A stretch of DNA of 64,000 nucleotides from Tetmemena sp. SeJ-2015 (Eukaryota > Ciliophora > Spirotrichea > Sporadotrichida > Oxytrichidae): contig JAJKFJ010020966.1 of NCBI GenBank assembly GCA_027382625.1, forward strand, positions 62,001 to 126,000. Reading direction: 5' to 3'. Below are positions 27,501 to 37,000 of the stretch, piece after piece. How positions within the stretch are numbered: position 1 is the first letter of the stretch; every line of letters starts with the position of its first letter. Made by a program: the position numbers and the translations under genes. The notes beneath the pieces were generated by a model. That model had not been told where the DNA came from. It did no database searches and saw nothing but the letters and a program-made list of their open reading frames with translations.

Positions 27501-30500
27501 AACTTAATTTCTTGTGATCCACATGAATTATAATTTGATAATCTATGATAAAGTGCTATAAATATTTAATTGAGGGGTGAGAGAATCAAGGTAAGATGAA
27601 AACCATGCATGAACAGGAGTAACTTCCAATTCGTAAATAAAATATTATTCCCTTTTCTTTTAAAATAGATTGGACAGGTAGTTTAAAATTGCGGTAAAAT
27701 AAAAAAGGGTGTGGCAATTATGATGAAAGGATTTCATACTTAACGCTTATTCTTCTAAAAATTGTTTGAATGACATCTAAATCATCGATTTTAAATATCG
27801 TTAGGTGAGTGGTCTTTATAATATTTCGCCTCTAATGTTGGAGATTCTCTGCATAAGATTAATTATCAAACGAAAGATTTGAAATGAGAGAAATTACTTT
27901 CGAGTTTGAATGTTCAAATTCATTATGATTCGTGCAGCTAAAATAATAGTAGTTAGTCTCCATATAGTGTCTTTATGCGCACACATAAGTGCGATATTCG
28001 TGATTTCCAAAATTACTCTATGCATTGCTTCTGTGTAAAATCTTAAAGATTTTTTCATAGTTTGAGCATCATAATATTAAATTTAATGAGAGTAGATATG
28101 AGCCTTAATAAATTTAAACTTTAAATGTATAGTAAAGCATATTATATGTGCATATAATTTAGCAGGCCAAATTATTACATTACAATTCTAAAAGAAAATT
28201 GATCCTCCAAAAGTAGCGCTATTATTATTGCTCTGAATTTAATAGATAATTAAACATTATTCTTAAAATTGAAGCTTATTTAGTAGTTCTTGACTATGAT
28301 TATATTTATGCATATAGTTTTAATTTTATAATAATCAATTTTTAAATATGGAACCTAACTAATAGCTTTAATAATTGCAATAGTGGCAGTTTTAGAAAAG
28401 TCCCTCTTATTAGAAGCCACTCTAATGATTGAGAAAATCAAGCTTAATATTTTGGTAAAGTTTACCAGCAAAACCAAAAGAAATAAAGCAGTTTCAGAGA
28501 GTTTATTAAAATTCAATAAGAAGTAAAAGCTCATAAATTTAGCAGATCCATATAATAAGGATCATGATGAATAATGCTCAATTATAAAAACACCATTTTT
28601 TTTCTCTGTCTTTCGTAATTAATATAATCAAACTGGAGGATACTAAATCGAAAATTTTGTTTTCAAAAATACATATTTTTTCCTCCTACAAAATAAAAAC
28701 TGCATTTAGGGTATCGGAAATCAGCCAAATATTATATATCAATTTTAAAGGGATGATCTTATTTCGCTCATCAAATTATATAAAACTCTATCAGGTTTTA
28801 AATTCTTGAGCATATTGAAAATGATTCCTCTCATAGTCACTGTTGAATTCTAAAATTTGAAAACACCACCTTTATAAGAATTGTAGCAATTTGAGAATGT
28901 AGAATTTTCAATTTAAAATTTAGATACAAAATCAATTTATTTAGAGAGAAAATAAATAGATACTTCAAGATTTATCAGACTAATTTCAATTAAGTTAATC
29001 ACAATAATTCTCTTAGAATGAAAGAGTAAAAAAAGCAAACTTAGCTTTAAACCTATTCATTATAAAAAATCAAAAGTTTCCTTAATATAGTATTTGACTC
29101 TTTATATGAAGTATTTACGTTGTATTAATTAGAATTATGTAATAGATATTTCCTCATATAACTAATAAATTATTTAAATCAAAATTTTAAGTCTCAGCAA
29201 TAATTCTATGCTTCTATTATAAAATCTTTAATAAATAAACTAAACTACCTAGTTAAAATTATATTTTATCCAACATGTGTATATTATAAAAATAAAAAAT
29301 AAATTATAAAAGTATAAATATTTCTTGTAAATATTTTTATATTTTATTTGATATATTTCAATGAGTATATTTGGAGAGTTTTAAATTTCAATTGGAGAAT
29401 TTTGAAAATCCTAGCCAACATCATTGATGGGGATATTGATTGTGTTTTGACTTTGATCAGAACAAAATATTGAAACATTCTTTAAATGAAGAGTATAGTC
29501 ACTTGAGGAACTATTTATTAAAGGATTTTATATAAGTGTAGTAAAATATTCTTTGAAAAAATAAATTTCTTCTGTAAATTCAAACTAAGATAAATAAATC
29601 CATTTTATATAAGTTAATAATTTTTAAAATAAATTGAAATGAATTTAATAAATTTTAGAACTTTAAGATAAGTTGCTAAATTATATAATTGATATCAATA
29701 TTTTTCCTTGATTTAGGATCATCCTATTGTGAATGTTAGTAGTTTATTTTATAATTAAATATTTGGCAATGACTTCAGATTCTCTCAAGAAATATGACAA
29801 ATAAATATTTAGGGAGGTTCAATGTGAAATTTTGGGTTGATATCTCCTCTTATGCTCAAATTTGGTTGCGACAAACTCACATGCTATAGTTTTTATTTTA
29901 GATTAAGATTGGTATTGAAATTAAATTAAGCATTGTGATAAAAATGTAATGAAAAATAGAACCTTTTAAGAATGGAAATCAATCAGAGAGGTAAAGAAAT
30001 TATATGGAAAGTTATTAAGATTCAAATTTTATATTTTATATTATATGTTTTTAGCAGTACTTTTAATTAACTTCAAAATATTAAAATAATTAAATTGGAT
30101 TTTACATTATAAATTCTTTAGAGCTTCATGCTTTTGTTAATTAAATTTATTAAACATCATCTTGATTTGAGATTCCTATATCATTTAATGATAAAATGAG
30201 AGATAATCAGGATTTATCTTTAAATAAATTTTATAATTAAATAGATTAAAGAAAAGAATTTAGATATAGGGAATAAAATCATTTTATATACTTCTTCATA
30301 TTAACCAAAACTTTGTAATATGTAAAAATTTTGCAACCCCGAAATAATCAAGCATTTATCTTATTTTAAATAAGTCAAGTCAATATTATCTGCCTTTATG
30401 CAGATTAAGAGAAGTAGTTTGAATCGAAGATAACATCCTAGATATCCTAAGAAAAGTCCTACGCATATGTCGCTAGAAACAATAAAAAGAGAACTGATAA

Positions 30501-30521
30501 CGTAGACTAAAACTTTTTCAT
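9322..30521 (-). CDS. Giant surface-protein gene, paralog 1 (N-terminal part, probably degenerate)
   Basis: At least eighteen coding blocks on the minus strand match, in the same order, blocks of paralog 2 (45262-56202). Translation starts at 30521 with a signal peptide (MKKFQSTLSVLFLLFLATYA, then QDFS). The body is a chain of short repeats of the NNSA..GG type (for example NNSALQGGTFSVEAEM), known from large ciliate and bacterial beta-helix surface proteins. Blocks are separated by AT-rich IESs with pointers such as ATCCTTTA and ATTGA. No cysteine-rich or membrane segment follows the last block at 9322: the TBE-like transposon lies there instead. A frameshift near 27050 and several paralog-1-only insertions suggest decay. 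Joining of all blocks is inferred. Confidence 0.65.
10010..10096 (-). CDS. Paralog 1 MDS with pointer ATCCTTTA
   Basis: Encodes YKGALVYILSEVREGVYHR, matching 46016-46090. Its high-coordinate end carries ATCCTTTA (10089-10096), repeated at 10476-10483 at the edge of the next block; removing the insert plus one repeat joins GYGKG to YKGAL in frame. Confidence 0.75.
10476..10795 (-). CDS. Paralog 1 MDS, beta-helix repeats
   Basis: Minus-strand protein contains NDNITAINNSAMIKGGFVSI, YGNFVNNSALQGGTFSVEAE and CNIAKSSALYGGVVYFFYG, nearly identical to 46329-46645. Three asparagine/glycine repeat units are visible in about 105 residues. Confidence 0.8.
10955..11036 (-). CDS. Paralog 1 short MDS
   Basis: Reads IRIAQFINNSAAIGGAISWN and matches 46815-46905. 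One beta-helix repeat unit. Confidence 0.65.
11056..11458. mobile_element. TIR element R1 (family R)
   Basis: About 400 bp, ending ATTAAATTCTCAGCTATA; related over most of its length to 30604-31612 and 38530-38870. The outermost sequences form inverted repeats of the TATAGCTGAGAATTTAAT type. It occupies an IES of paralog 1; paralog 2 has no copy at the matching position. Confidence 0.6.
11530..12080. mobile_element. Foldback element F0 with a 22-bp perfect core inverted repeat
   Basis: Sequence at 11608-11629 (TTCAAAGGGTCTATCCAGGC plus CA) is the exact reverse complement of 11980-12001, and imperfect complementarity extends on both sides. The small plus-strand frame at 11544-11741 lies in the left arm and is not a gene. 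Confidence 0.6.
12081..14384. other. AT-rich IES sequence
   Basis: No supported coding block. Long A/T runs dominate. Part of the large IES between the paralog-1 MDSs at 11036 and 14640. Confidence 0.45.
14385..14520. repeat. Short GC-richer tandem-like repeat
   Basis: The unit GGTAGCCATCACTATACC recurs with changes (GGTAGCCATCACGATACC) and is followed by a small hairpin GATAGCCAGGTGCTATC. It stands out from the AT-rich surroundings. Function unknown. Confidence 0.5.
14640..14871 (-). CDS. Paralog 1 MDS with pointer ATTGA
   Basis: Matches 47950-48189; encodes a block ending ALQNKDKFVKKPGPQIK on its N-terminal side. ATTGA at 14867-14871 is repeated at 16492-16496; the join gives LIINALQNKDK in frame. 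Paralog 2 uses a longer pointer (TGCGTTGA) at the same place. Confidence 0.8.
15050..15190 (-). CDS. Extra coding block inside a paralog-1 IES
   Basis: Minus strand reads SLTLRNSAILVQIKSRTLQ and then VDFNKNGDDYFKSSNASIKQ. It has the style of the beta-helix repeats but no counterpart in the equivalent IES of paralog 2, so it may be a displaced MDS or a fragment of another family member. Confidence 0.5.
15396..16021. mobile_element. Foldback element E1 with 8-bp target duplication
   Basis: Element 15404-16013 is flanked by CAATAAAC on both sides (15396-15403 and 16014-16021). Its ends are G-rich on the left and C-rich on the right, followed by a shared motif (CCTTTCCTCGACAGTA). The two arms of roughly 250 bp are imperfect reverse complements almost to the centre. 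E2 at 30893-31475 is the same family. No ORF. An 8-bp duplication is typical of hAT-like insertion but the superfamily is not proven. Confidence 0.8.
16492..16695 (-). CDS. Paralog 1 MDS
   Basis: Reads NVTTEKSGAIIKQVGVLYK, then INTNVTACFAYQGGTFDYEY and CFPPDSPLIIN, closely matching 49786-49996. Bounded on the left by pointer ATTGA. Confidence 0.8.
17306..17998. mobile_element. TIR element T1 (diverged copy of family T)
   Basis: Matches the 34486-34813 element in segments (TCGGCCAACAAGGAGC against TCGGCCGACAAGGAGC; CACTACTGGTTAGGAA against CACTACTGGCTAAGAA) and has degraded terminal inverted repeats. It lies in an IES of paralog 1. Confidence 0.6.
18300..18495 (-). CDS. Paralog 1 MDS
   Basis: Matches 50527-50745; encodes a block with LKKGGLLFSPYEIPLGERLF and FTNISSVNEGAVF-type sequence. 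Confidence 0.7.
18478..19040. mobile_element. Insert flanked by an 18-bp direct repeat
   Basis: TATGGATGTTCTTGAAAA occurs at 18478-18495 and again at 19023-19040. Sequence beyond the second copy continues the match to paralog 2, so the 527 bp between is an insertion specific to paralog 1. The insert is GC-richer (18580-18950), contains a minus-strand frame with GLCGINCQGRCELDKWDTPF, and ends in a T/A-rich run. A long target duplication with an A/T-rich end is what a LINE/SINE-type retro-insertion would leave; an unusually long pointer is the alternative. Confidence 0.6.
19041..19555. other. Homopolymer-rich AT stretch
   Basis: IES sequence dominated by runs of A and T; no gene seen. Confidence 0.45.
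19560..19790 (+). pseudogene. Fragment of a germline-limited ORF family
   Basis: Plus strand contains AACACTGGAAGAATGG and reads CLKQHWKNGILIYFLEVLL; related to 24690-25030 (CKEQHWRNGLSAFCITEFYL). It lies in an IES of paralog 1 and is probably a decayed mobile-element ORF. Confidence 0.45.
19910..20070 (-). CDS. Paralog 1 MDS
   Basis: Near-identical to 51300-51490, whose protein includes FASYCSSGYLTSCTNQVANL. Confidence 0.75.
20215..20450 (-). CDS. Paralog 1 MDS
   Basis: Near-identical to 51600-51850; protein includes VNVNFQKDMKSQKLFDYDLG and LNATVSDFNLSCSNYEASY. Confidence 0.75.
20860..22200 (-). CDS. Paralog 1 MDS pair split by a TA-flanked element
   Basis: 20860-21014 and 22091-22200 correspond to one uninterrupted block in paralog 2 (52842-53105), which reads VPIQAITQTQYLIGLSQLEY across the junction. 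Removing 21015-22090 with one TA gives the same reading frame. Confidence 0.8.
21015..22090. mobile_element. TA-flanked element with 16-bp TIRs inside a paralog-1 coding block
   Basis: The 1076-bp insert starts TAGGAAGAATATGAAT and ends with the reverse complement of TAGGAAGGATAAGAAT (14 of 16 match). It is flanked by TA at 21013-21014 and 22091-22092. Paralog 2 carries the empty site (AATTAAATATTAAGTCTGGG) at about 52985. No transposase frame is present. This is the structure of a non-autonomous Tc1/mariner-type element acting as an IES. Confidence 0.85.
22685..22850 (-). CDS. Paralog 1 MDS
   Basis: Matches 53535-53700 (LNLEINKQYFPEKFIFSKQL in paralog 2). Confidence 0.65.
22851..23699. other. 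AT-rich IES sequence
   Basis: No coding block supported. Confidence 0.45.
23700..24240 (+). CDS. Unrecognised GC-rich coding-like block in an IES
   Basis: Starts with a hairpin formed by GCCGGC repeats near 23716-23748. From about 23925 a plus-strand frame reads GVIGPQQEAFYVVKIFKGPQ, then KSMLQQYLQKQPKKVLMQGL, with TAG/TAA as Gln, to TGA near 24227. An overlapping upstream frame (23721-23915 and on) is also open. Composition and opposite strand set it apart from the surface-protein gene; it is likely a remnant of a germline-limited gene or mobile element. Confidence 0.4.
24385..24600 (-). CDS. Paralog 1 MDS
   Basis: Matches 53890-54110 over about 210 bp. The shared plus-strand text includes AAGGTTCCATTRATAARAGT and ATTGTAGGCCTTAA. 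Confidence 0.7.
24660..25045 (+). pseudogene. Fragment of the QHW-type ORF family
   Basis: Plus-strand frame from ATG near 24679 (MHLENEISSEEPHSDMYYHK) through LKPFHPLQGEMNAPPQLQPS to CKEQHWRNGLSAFCITEFYL, with TAA/TAG as Gln. Shares its C-terminal part with 19560-19790. Not recognised; opposite strand to the host gene and inside an IES. Confidence 0.45.
25545..25800 (+). pseudogene. Coding-like remnant on the opposite strand
   Basis: Plus strand reads RNPEKHFLDCPQTCQQLKAE, then RWPTFPLQPLRSVAQAAIKP and LPNYVTTTFLYCNEISTQKR, to TGA, using TAG/TAA as Gln. GC-richer than the flanks. Unrecognised; perhaps part of the same decayed element as 24660-25045. Confidence 0.4.
26040..26350. other. GC-richer unexplained block in an IES
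   Basis: Contrasts with the AT-rich flanks but no single frame is convincing. Possibly another element remnant. Confidence 0.3.
26880..27240 (-). CDS. Paralog 1 MDS with frameshift
   Basis: Matches 54225-54650. Reads ITLSNITVIYGNALNEGGFI then continues out of frame; the continuation VSVKSGAALFLNDSSLELKI lies in a different frame, while paralog 2 stays in one frame. Alignment by eye places a net 2-bp loss near 27050. Confidence 0.7.
28160..28930 (-). CDS. Paralog 1 MDS pair split by an IES absent from paralog 2
   Basis: 28160-28235 and about 28812-28930 correspond to a continuous block at 55015-55190. Candidate pointer TATTG is present at both edges; one repeat plus the roughly 570-bp insert is removed to restore the paralog-2 arrangement. 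Confidence 0.65.
29335..29540 (-). CDS. Paralog 1 MDS
   Basis: Matches 55395-55575; encodes IEIYNS-type and INNSS-type repeat ends. Confidence 0.65.
30370..30521 (-). CDS. Paralog 1 first MDS: signal peptide
   Basis: Start codon at 30521 (plus-strand CAT 30519-30521). MKKFQSTLSVLFLLFLATYA has a basic start, hydrophobic core and small residues before QDFS, then DVIFDSNYFSQSAQRQI. It matches the first MDS of paralog 2. Confidence 0.8.
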
Positions 30522-30603
30522 GACCCTCTGTTTTATTAGAAAATAAATTTATGTCGCTTTAATCATCAACAATTTAATATATTATTTTGAACTTATTATA
30601 AAT

Positions 30604-31612
30604 TATAGTGGGAATTTTAATTAAAATCGGTGATTGGTTAAAATTATAAATGGAGAGTGGCAACTTCGTGTCAGTTGAAATCGTAGATTCACCCCCCTAA
30701 TCTGCAGCTTGTTCGATAGCTTACCAAAAATTAAAATGAGTTTCTTCTAAAATCAACTTAGTAGAACCTCTCACCAGTGAGATATGATGTGCGCATTCCT
30801 CTTCATCGTAATACTCATCTTCATCAAAACATGTGTCGCTTATAACTCTGTATTGAGTTCTCCCACACAAAAGTTGCAAGGATAAAAAGTTCGGGGGGGC
30901 CCTTCCTCGACAGTAAAATTTTTTTATAATGAAAAAAAGTAAGAAAAAAATATGTTTATAGGATAATTTTTGCTCCTAAATCTGATTCTTCCAATTATTG
31001 AGGCCTGTTCGAACATCTAAGTCCTCAAATTTTAATCCTAATTCAGCCTGTTAGAAGTCAGCTGCACCTAAATAAAATCTTTTTTTTTTCCCTATTTTTT
31101 TCTCTGTTGTCAAATATATTTAAAGCGCTATTTTTTAAATAGTGCAATATTTTTTTCCAAAATTTAACATGTGGGGGCTAAGCAAAATTTAAAGCTTAAT
31201 TTTGGGGGCTTTAGCTAACATGTTATTTAGAAAAAATATTGCACTATTTAAAAAATAGCGCTTTAAATATATTTGACAAAGAGAAAAAAATAGGGAAAAA
31301 AAAGAGATTTTATTTAGGTGCAGCTGACTTCTAACGGCTGAATTAGGATTAAAATTTGAGGATTGAACAGGCCTCAAAAATTTGGGAAAAACGAAAAAAA
31401 ATTATCCTATAAACATTTTTTTTTCTTACTTTTTTCATTAAAAAAAATTTTCTGTCGGGGAAAAGGCCCCCCCCCAAAAGTTCTTAAAATTTGATGCTGA
31501 ATCAAATGGTGTAATTATTATTCAAATTGGACCCACTTCAACCGCCACTAATTTATTCCATTTTATTTTAATATCTAATTTAATTCTCTTTTTTATTAAA
31601 TTCTCAGCTATA
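30604..31612. mobile_element. TIR element R2, interrupted by element E2
   Basis: Left part 30604-30892 and right part 31484-31612 together match R1. Ends ATTAAATTCTCAGCTATA. It lies in the space between paralog 1 and paralog 2. Confidence 0.65.
30885..31483. mobile_element. Foldback element E2 nested in R2, 8-bp duplication
   Basis: Element 30893-31475 flanked by AAAAGTTC at 30885-30892 and 31476-31483. Same ends as E1 (CCTTCCTCGACAGTAAAA) and arms that are nearly complementary to the centre. The 31189-31377 frame lies in an arm and is not a gene. Confidence 0.8.
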
Positions 31613-31615
31613 AGA

Positions 31616-32465
31616 GCTTTAATATTATTTATTCAGCTTTGTTTTTAAAATTTAAGTTTCCGCCGTATATTCTGTAGCTATCGGCCACAACTCGAATTTC
31701 GATGAATTCACACTTGTAAACAGAGTTAAATTATAGGCTAAATTTATTAGAAATCCGAAATAAATTAAATATAAACCGTTTTATAATTTAGTTAAGCAGC
31801 AATTAAATAAGTAATATAGATTGAAGTATTTTGACTTATTATGGTGTAATCGGTAACTAAACGCACACTTCAGCACTACTGATGTAACTAAACCGCCTTT
31901 CATGACCTGTTGACTTTGAGGCCTACAGTTCAGTCTCTCCTGAAGTTTCCCATCGGTTTTATCTAGCAGTAGTAATAGTCGTTCCGATGTACCTCTTGGC
32001 CAGTGCGGAGGAGAAGGTTCAAAATCCACTTGTGACCGTAGGCGATGTGTATGTGAGAGCCGGTGTTTACAGAGAATACTTGGTAAGAATGAGTAGAGTA
32101 GCAGAAACAGTGAAAGCCCTTTGAGGTAGGTCACAAGTGGATTTTGAACCTTCTCCTCCGCACTGGCCAAGAGGTACATCGGAACGACTATTACTTCTGT
32201 GAGATAAAACCGATGGGGTTTTGGAAATGACTCCCAAAAGGAGGGAAAATTTAGTTAATAGAGGAAATATGCATTTCCATTAACCATAATAATAAAAATA
32301 TTAATTAATCTTTTAGTTTTTAAATTCGAAAATAAATTCAGCCTATAATTTAACTCTGCTAGCAACTGTGACTGCCTCGAAATGAGAGGTATGACCGCTA
32401 TCTACAGAATATACGACGGAAACTTAAATTAAAAATAAACAAAGCTGAATTAAAAATATTAAAGC
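31616..32465. mobile_element. 850-bp foldback element F
   Basis: GCTTTAATATT at 31616 pairs with the end at 32465. Outer arms of about 70 bp, a middle segment (CAGAGTTAAATTATAGGCT) and near-perfect inner arms (about 31951-32036 against 32131-32216) are reverse complements around a roughly 95-bp centre. No gene; the 31781-32179 frame is a product of the palindrome. It abuts R2. Confidence 0.75.
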
Positions 32466-33256
32466 AGAGGCATATAAATTTAACAATTAAGGATTATATA
32501 GAGTTATTAACAGCAAGTTAACTTTTTATATCTATTAAAGGCAAAATTAAATAGAAAATTACATATTTAATTGTGCAGCTTAGTTTATATTTATCATCTT
32601 TAATTATTAATTTAATATAAAAAGTTGGAAATTAGACCTAGCAAAAAAATCAACTTTAAATAAAAATATTATTTATAAATAGGACTAAAAATAAATATGT
32701 TCTCCAATTAATATGAGAATGTGATTACTAAGTTCAAAATTTCTAATGAAAAAATTTAAGAAAAAGAAAATATAGGAAGATGGGAAAATAGTACAACACA
32801 TTGGTTCCTGGCTCATCGTGAATTGCTGATCAAAATTCTACTAGGCTAAGTTCACCTTTCTATATTTTTCAATCATCTGTTTAGCAAAAAAGTAAATACT
32901 ACAAAAATAGAGTTCTCAATTTTTCAAGTACTAAAAGTTAGTTATAAAAATTATTTAAAGACCAACCAATAAATATTTTGATCTTAGAAAGTTTCAAAAA
33001 AGAATTAAGTAGCTTAATTATATTGAGGTTTCTATTCAAAATTTTCATTTTGAAAGTATATTGAATTTTAAAGATTTCAAAACAAGAAGGTAAAACTGAG
33101 AAGAATTTCGAACAGTTAAACTAAAAATTTCTAATTCAATTTTATTCACATTAATTTTATTAAAACCTTTGATAAATATTAAAATTAAAAATTTATTTTT
33201 TTAAAATGATTTTTTTTTCTAAAAAAAAATTAAAAAAAGAATTAATAAAGATTTAA
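32466..33256. other. AT-rich 3' flank of paralog 2
   Basis: No supported gene. Confidence 0.45.
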
Positions 33257-34016
33257 TCATAAATTTCTCTTCTTTAGCTTAATCTTACTAAACTTTGATG
33301 TTTTAAGAGTGTTGGATCTTCTTATTTAATCAAATTATGCAGTGGATTTTTGAGTCTTGAAGCCAGGGAATGCTTCTTCTTCCTCTGCAGCCTGGTCAGT
33401 CATGAACTCCAATGCATGTGCGCTTGAATTATCTTATGGATTGACGTTCCTTAGCTTTTTGTGGATCATTGTGACTATCTTTTGTCTATGCATTCTGTTT
33501 CTGAGTTTTGCGATTGCTTATTGATTGAGTTTGATATTCTTATCTTCATAGAGTTCCAAAATTTTATTAGTGAGTGTGAAGTACTCCTCTAGATATAGTT
33601 TATGAATAATTGCCTCTGTAAATTGCTGTTGAATAAGTTCCTTCTCTCTTTTTTAGAGTACCTGAGATTTCCTCAGTTCAAGTGGTTGGTTAGAAGTTGC
33701 AAAGAGCATGTAAGTTTTTGGGAAATGCTTGAGGATCTTGGCTTTGGAGCTTCTGAGAACCAAGAAAGCCCAATAGAGGAGATATAAGATATTCACTATG
33801 ATTATTAAGTACATTAGGAGTTATCTTTCAGGATCATTTAAAGCTACACTGGTTATAGCCTTATCTGGGTTAGCCTCCATCCAAATCTCAGGTTGATTCG
33901 ACTAAATATAGAGAGCAAAGTAAAGTGTAAGCACTTAGGTCAAAAGCGAGAACAGTTCCAAGTTGTTAAAGTCTTTTTAAGAGTAGGGCTGAAGATGGTT
34001 ATTCACAAATACAAAC
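33257..34016 (-). CDS. Paralog 2 last exon: helix and cytoplasmic tail
   Basis: Reads FVFVNNHLQPYSQKDFNNLE, LLMYLIIIVNILYLLYWAFL (membrane helix), a long charged helix (KREKELIQQQFTEAIIHKLY), EEEEAFPGFKTQKSTAQFDQ and a basic end KIKLKKRNL before TGA (33257-33259). In-frame TAA/TAG codons are read as Gln. Confidence 0.8.
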
Positions 34017-37000
34017 CTATAAAAAAATTATTACTTCAAAATCTTTTTTAAAAAAACGATTTCAAAATAGCTAAATTATATGAAATAATCATTTACTTAC
34101 CCCATGTAGCATGCAATAATGATCATAGATTATATCACATTTCCCCACTGATAAGTTATTGCAATCACAATTATACGAATAATTAATTCAAATTGAGAAG
34201 ATGATATTCCTAAAACCCTCAAAATAGAACTTGAAAAATATACTTATTGCTAAGAGTACTATCATTCCTTCCTGATTTTTTGACTGTTTTTAAAAGAATT
34301 CAATAATAAACTTAAATTAGAACTTACTATTTACATTTAATAAATTTTGCTTATATAAGACCTAATTTTCTGACTGCTGTGACTATCTCCCAATAGTAAA
34401 ATTTCTTGGTATATCCGATAAATAGGAGTCCGTATTTTATTGCATATGATTGTTTTTGAAGCTGTCCTTTTATTTTCCTGAGTATTATTATACGTTCGGC
34501 CCCGATTTTTCACTACTGGCTAAGAAGCCAGCTTGCCCAGTAAGTAGCCACTTCTTTTCGTCTTTTACTGAACTTTAGCGTTTACTAGTCGCAGTTGTAT
34601 TCGACTTGATATTGAAGGAGAACGTTCCCTATAATTGTGGATTTAATAAAGAAAATTTCCTTTTTTGTTGACATTTTTGTAGCAATACTCGGCCGACAAG
34701 GAGCGCTTACAGTACCAAGTTTTAACCCAGATGGCAAGTACTTCGTCCTCGTTCGTCCAGGCTTTACAGAAGGAAACTCAAAAAATTTTAAAATCGGGGC
34801 TGAACGTATTATATCATGGCTAAGAGAGGCAGTCCAAAGCCCCATATTAGCAAATTAGGAAATCCAAAATAGTAAAGGATAAAAATGTGTTCTTGACTTC
34901 CTCTAGTTGTTTCTAGGTCTACGAAAACTCTATCTTGGCTCTCTAAAGTTTTAAACTTGACTATTTAGAAAACATTATTGATGGACGAGGGATAAACTAT
35001 GAATAAGCTTGTAATCAAACTGCATATTAAGATTGACTTCGAATATAATCCATAATTTAGAATTCAAATTTGCATAATCATAGAATTAAAAAAAATTAAA
35101 GGGAATTTAACTTAAAGAGTCGAAATCTTTTTAATAAGCCACTTAATTAGATAGATTAACTTAGATTATTCATGAAACTAAATCTATCCTTATATTTTTC
35201 TTATTGAAATTTAGAATGAGCCTTAATATTTAAAAGATATTTTAAAGAGGTTTATTTGAAACTTGCTTCTCCCGCAAGCTTAAATAATTGCTTAAATTTT
35301 AAATAATTTGAGTTAATTAGTTGTGTATCTGGGTCTGTATAGGAGATACAAGAAGAAGCATAAGAATATAGCAAGCAGAGGCTAAAAAAGGAGAATGGCG
35401 GTTTTAAAAGTGTATTCTCTGGTGATGTATCCCAGCAAGGGCTCATTTGCATCATATGAAAGCAGACAATCAAATTTAACGAACAGAGAGCTCACACTTG
35501 ACATGTAAATAAACTGCTCGCCCATTATTTACAATTCATAGTCTTTGAAGTCTAGGGACCAGGTCACCATTGAAAGTTGCAAATGATTCACTAGTATCCA
35601 TCCATAAAAAATAAAATTCAATTTATTTATAATCATTTCAAGATCTCAAAATAAACAATATGTTTTTCATTTATTTCTCTAAAGCACACTGCTTCATTTA
35701 TATTAAGATTTATTAAACTAAATGGTTTAATTAAAAAAAAAATATTATGATAGGAAAATCAAAGTTTAATTAAGTTTGCTGATAGCTTGAAGTATATACC
35801 TCCAAATGATAACTTGGTTTTTCCACTTTAATAATTTCGTTTATAACATATTCTTAAAAAAAAATTAAATAAATATATTTAATCACAAATTTAAGGAGTT
35901 GTTCGTTCATAAAAGCAAGATCTTAATAAAAATGAGATAATCCGAATCTTCTGGTATTAAAATTTTTAAGATGTAATAAATATGAGCTTTAATAAATGAG
36001 CTTAGCTAAAATTGCTATGAGAAAAATCAAGCCTAGGAAAGAGGCAGCTAGTTTAATATAAGAAGTAGATGAAGAGTCGCATCTCTCGCATTGATGTCCA
36101 TATGTTCTGTAATATCCTTCTTTACAGCTTGAACAAAGAATACCCTCATAACCCTCTCTACACTAGCCTGTTTAAATATATTATGGTTCTTGATATCCCA
36201 AACAAGCATCTTAGTAAAGACATTTCACAAATAAGTTAGAGGTATTTCTAGGTCTCCAAAATCCTGCTTTTGGACCCATTGCTTCTCCTCCTAAGCAAAT
36301 AGCCTCGTCAGGGCATTATGAGCAACTTTTAGGTTCAGTCATTTTAAAAAGAGAGTAAGAAGGAGCATTGCAGAATATACATTTTCCAGAAGGAGTGTAC
36401 TACTCACCTAGATAACATTCTCTCAGCTCTAATATAATAAAAAATAATTTTTTTCTTTAATCTAGTTATATAAAGTGTATTATTGCTCTGCTTTATTTCC
36501 CATTTAAAAAAAATAATTAGACAGAATACTATAGCTGTAAATTATATAAATTAAACTACATAATATATTAAACTAAATCTAATATTGTCGCAACCAGTCG
36601 TAAAAGTAACATGCATAATTTTTTTATTAAACTTATACTCAAATTAATTTTTGAATAGAATTCTTTAATCGAGATCTGAGACATTAAGCTATCTCATTTA
36701 TTCGATACTACTCTATTTTGACAAATCTATTGAGGTTGAAGTAATTTATATGCTATGATTTTAACCTGGCCTGCCGTAAAAAGAAATACCCTCAACTGTA
36801 AATATCCCTCTCTCACTCTTAAAACTGCTTTAGCCCTCCAAAATAGGTGGCTATAATATTTCATTTTAGTCTAATGCGAAGGTAGAATCCACCAGTACTT
36901 AAATCACTGAAGTGCTATCTGATTCAACAATCTGCCCATAGATGTCTACTAGAGCTATCTTGAATTTCTAAATTTCTGATCCACTTCTTTTTAAAAATGC

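Noticed and set aside
31470..31480. Telomere-like CCCCAAAA at the end of E2
   Set aside because: A single unit made by the C-rich element end meeting the AAAAGTTC duplication; no tandem telomere repeat.
31189..32179. Minus-strand frames of 62 and 132 aa
   Set aside because: They lie in the arms of foldback elements E2 and F and have no protein-like features apart from repeat-derived sequence.
34585..34858. Overlapping 86-aa and 73-aa frames
   Set aside because: Both fall on TIR element T2, and the diverged copy T1 does not conserve either frame.
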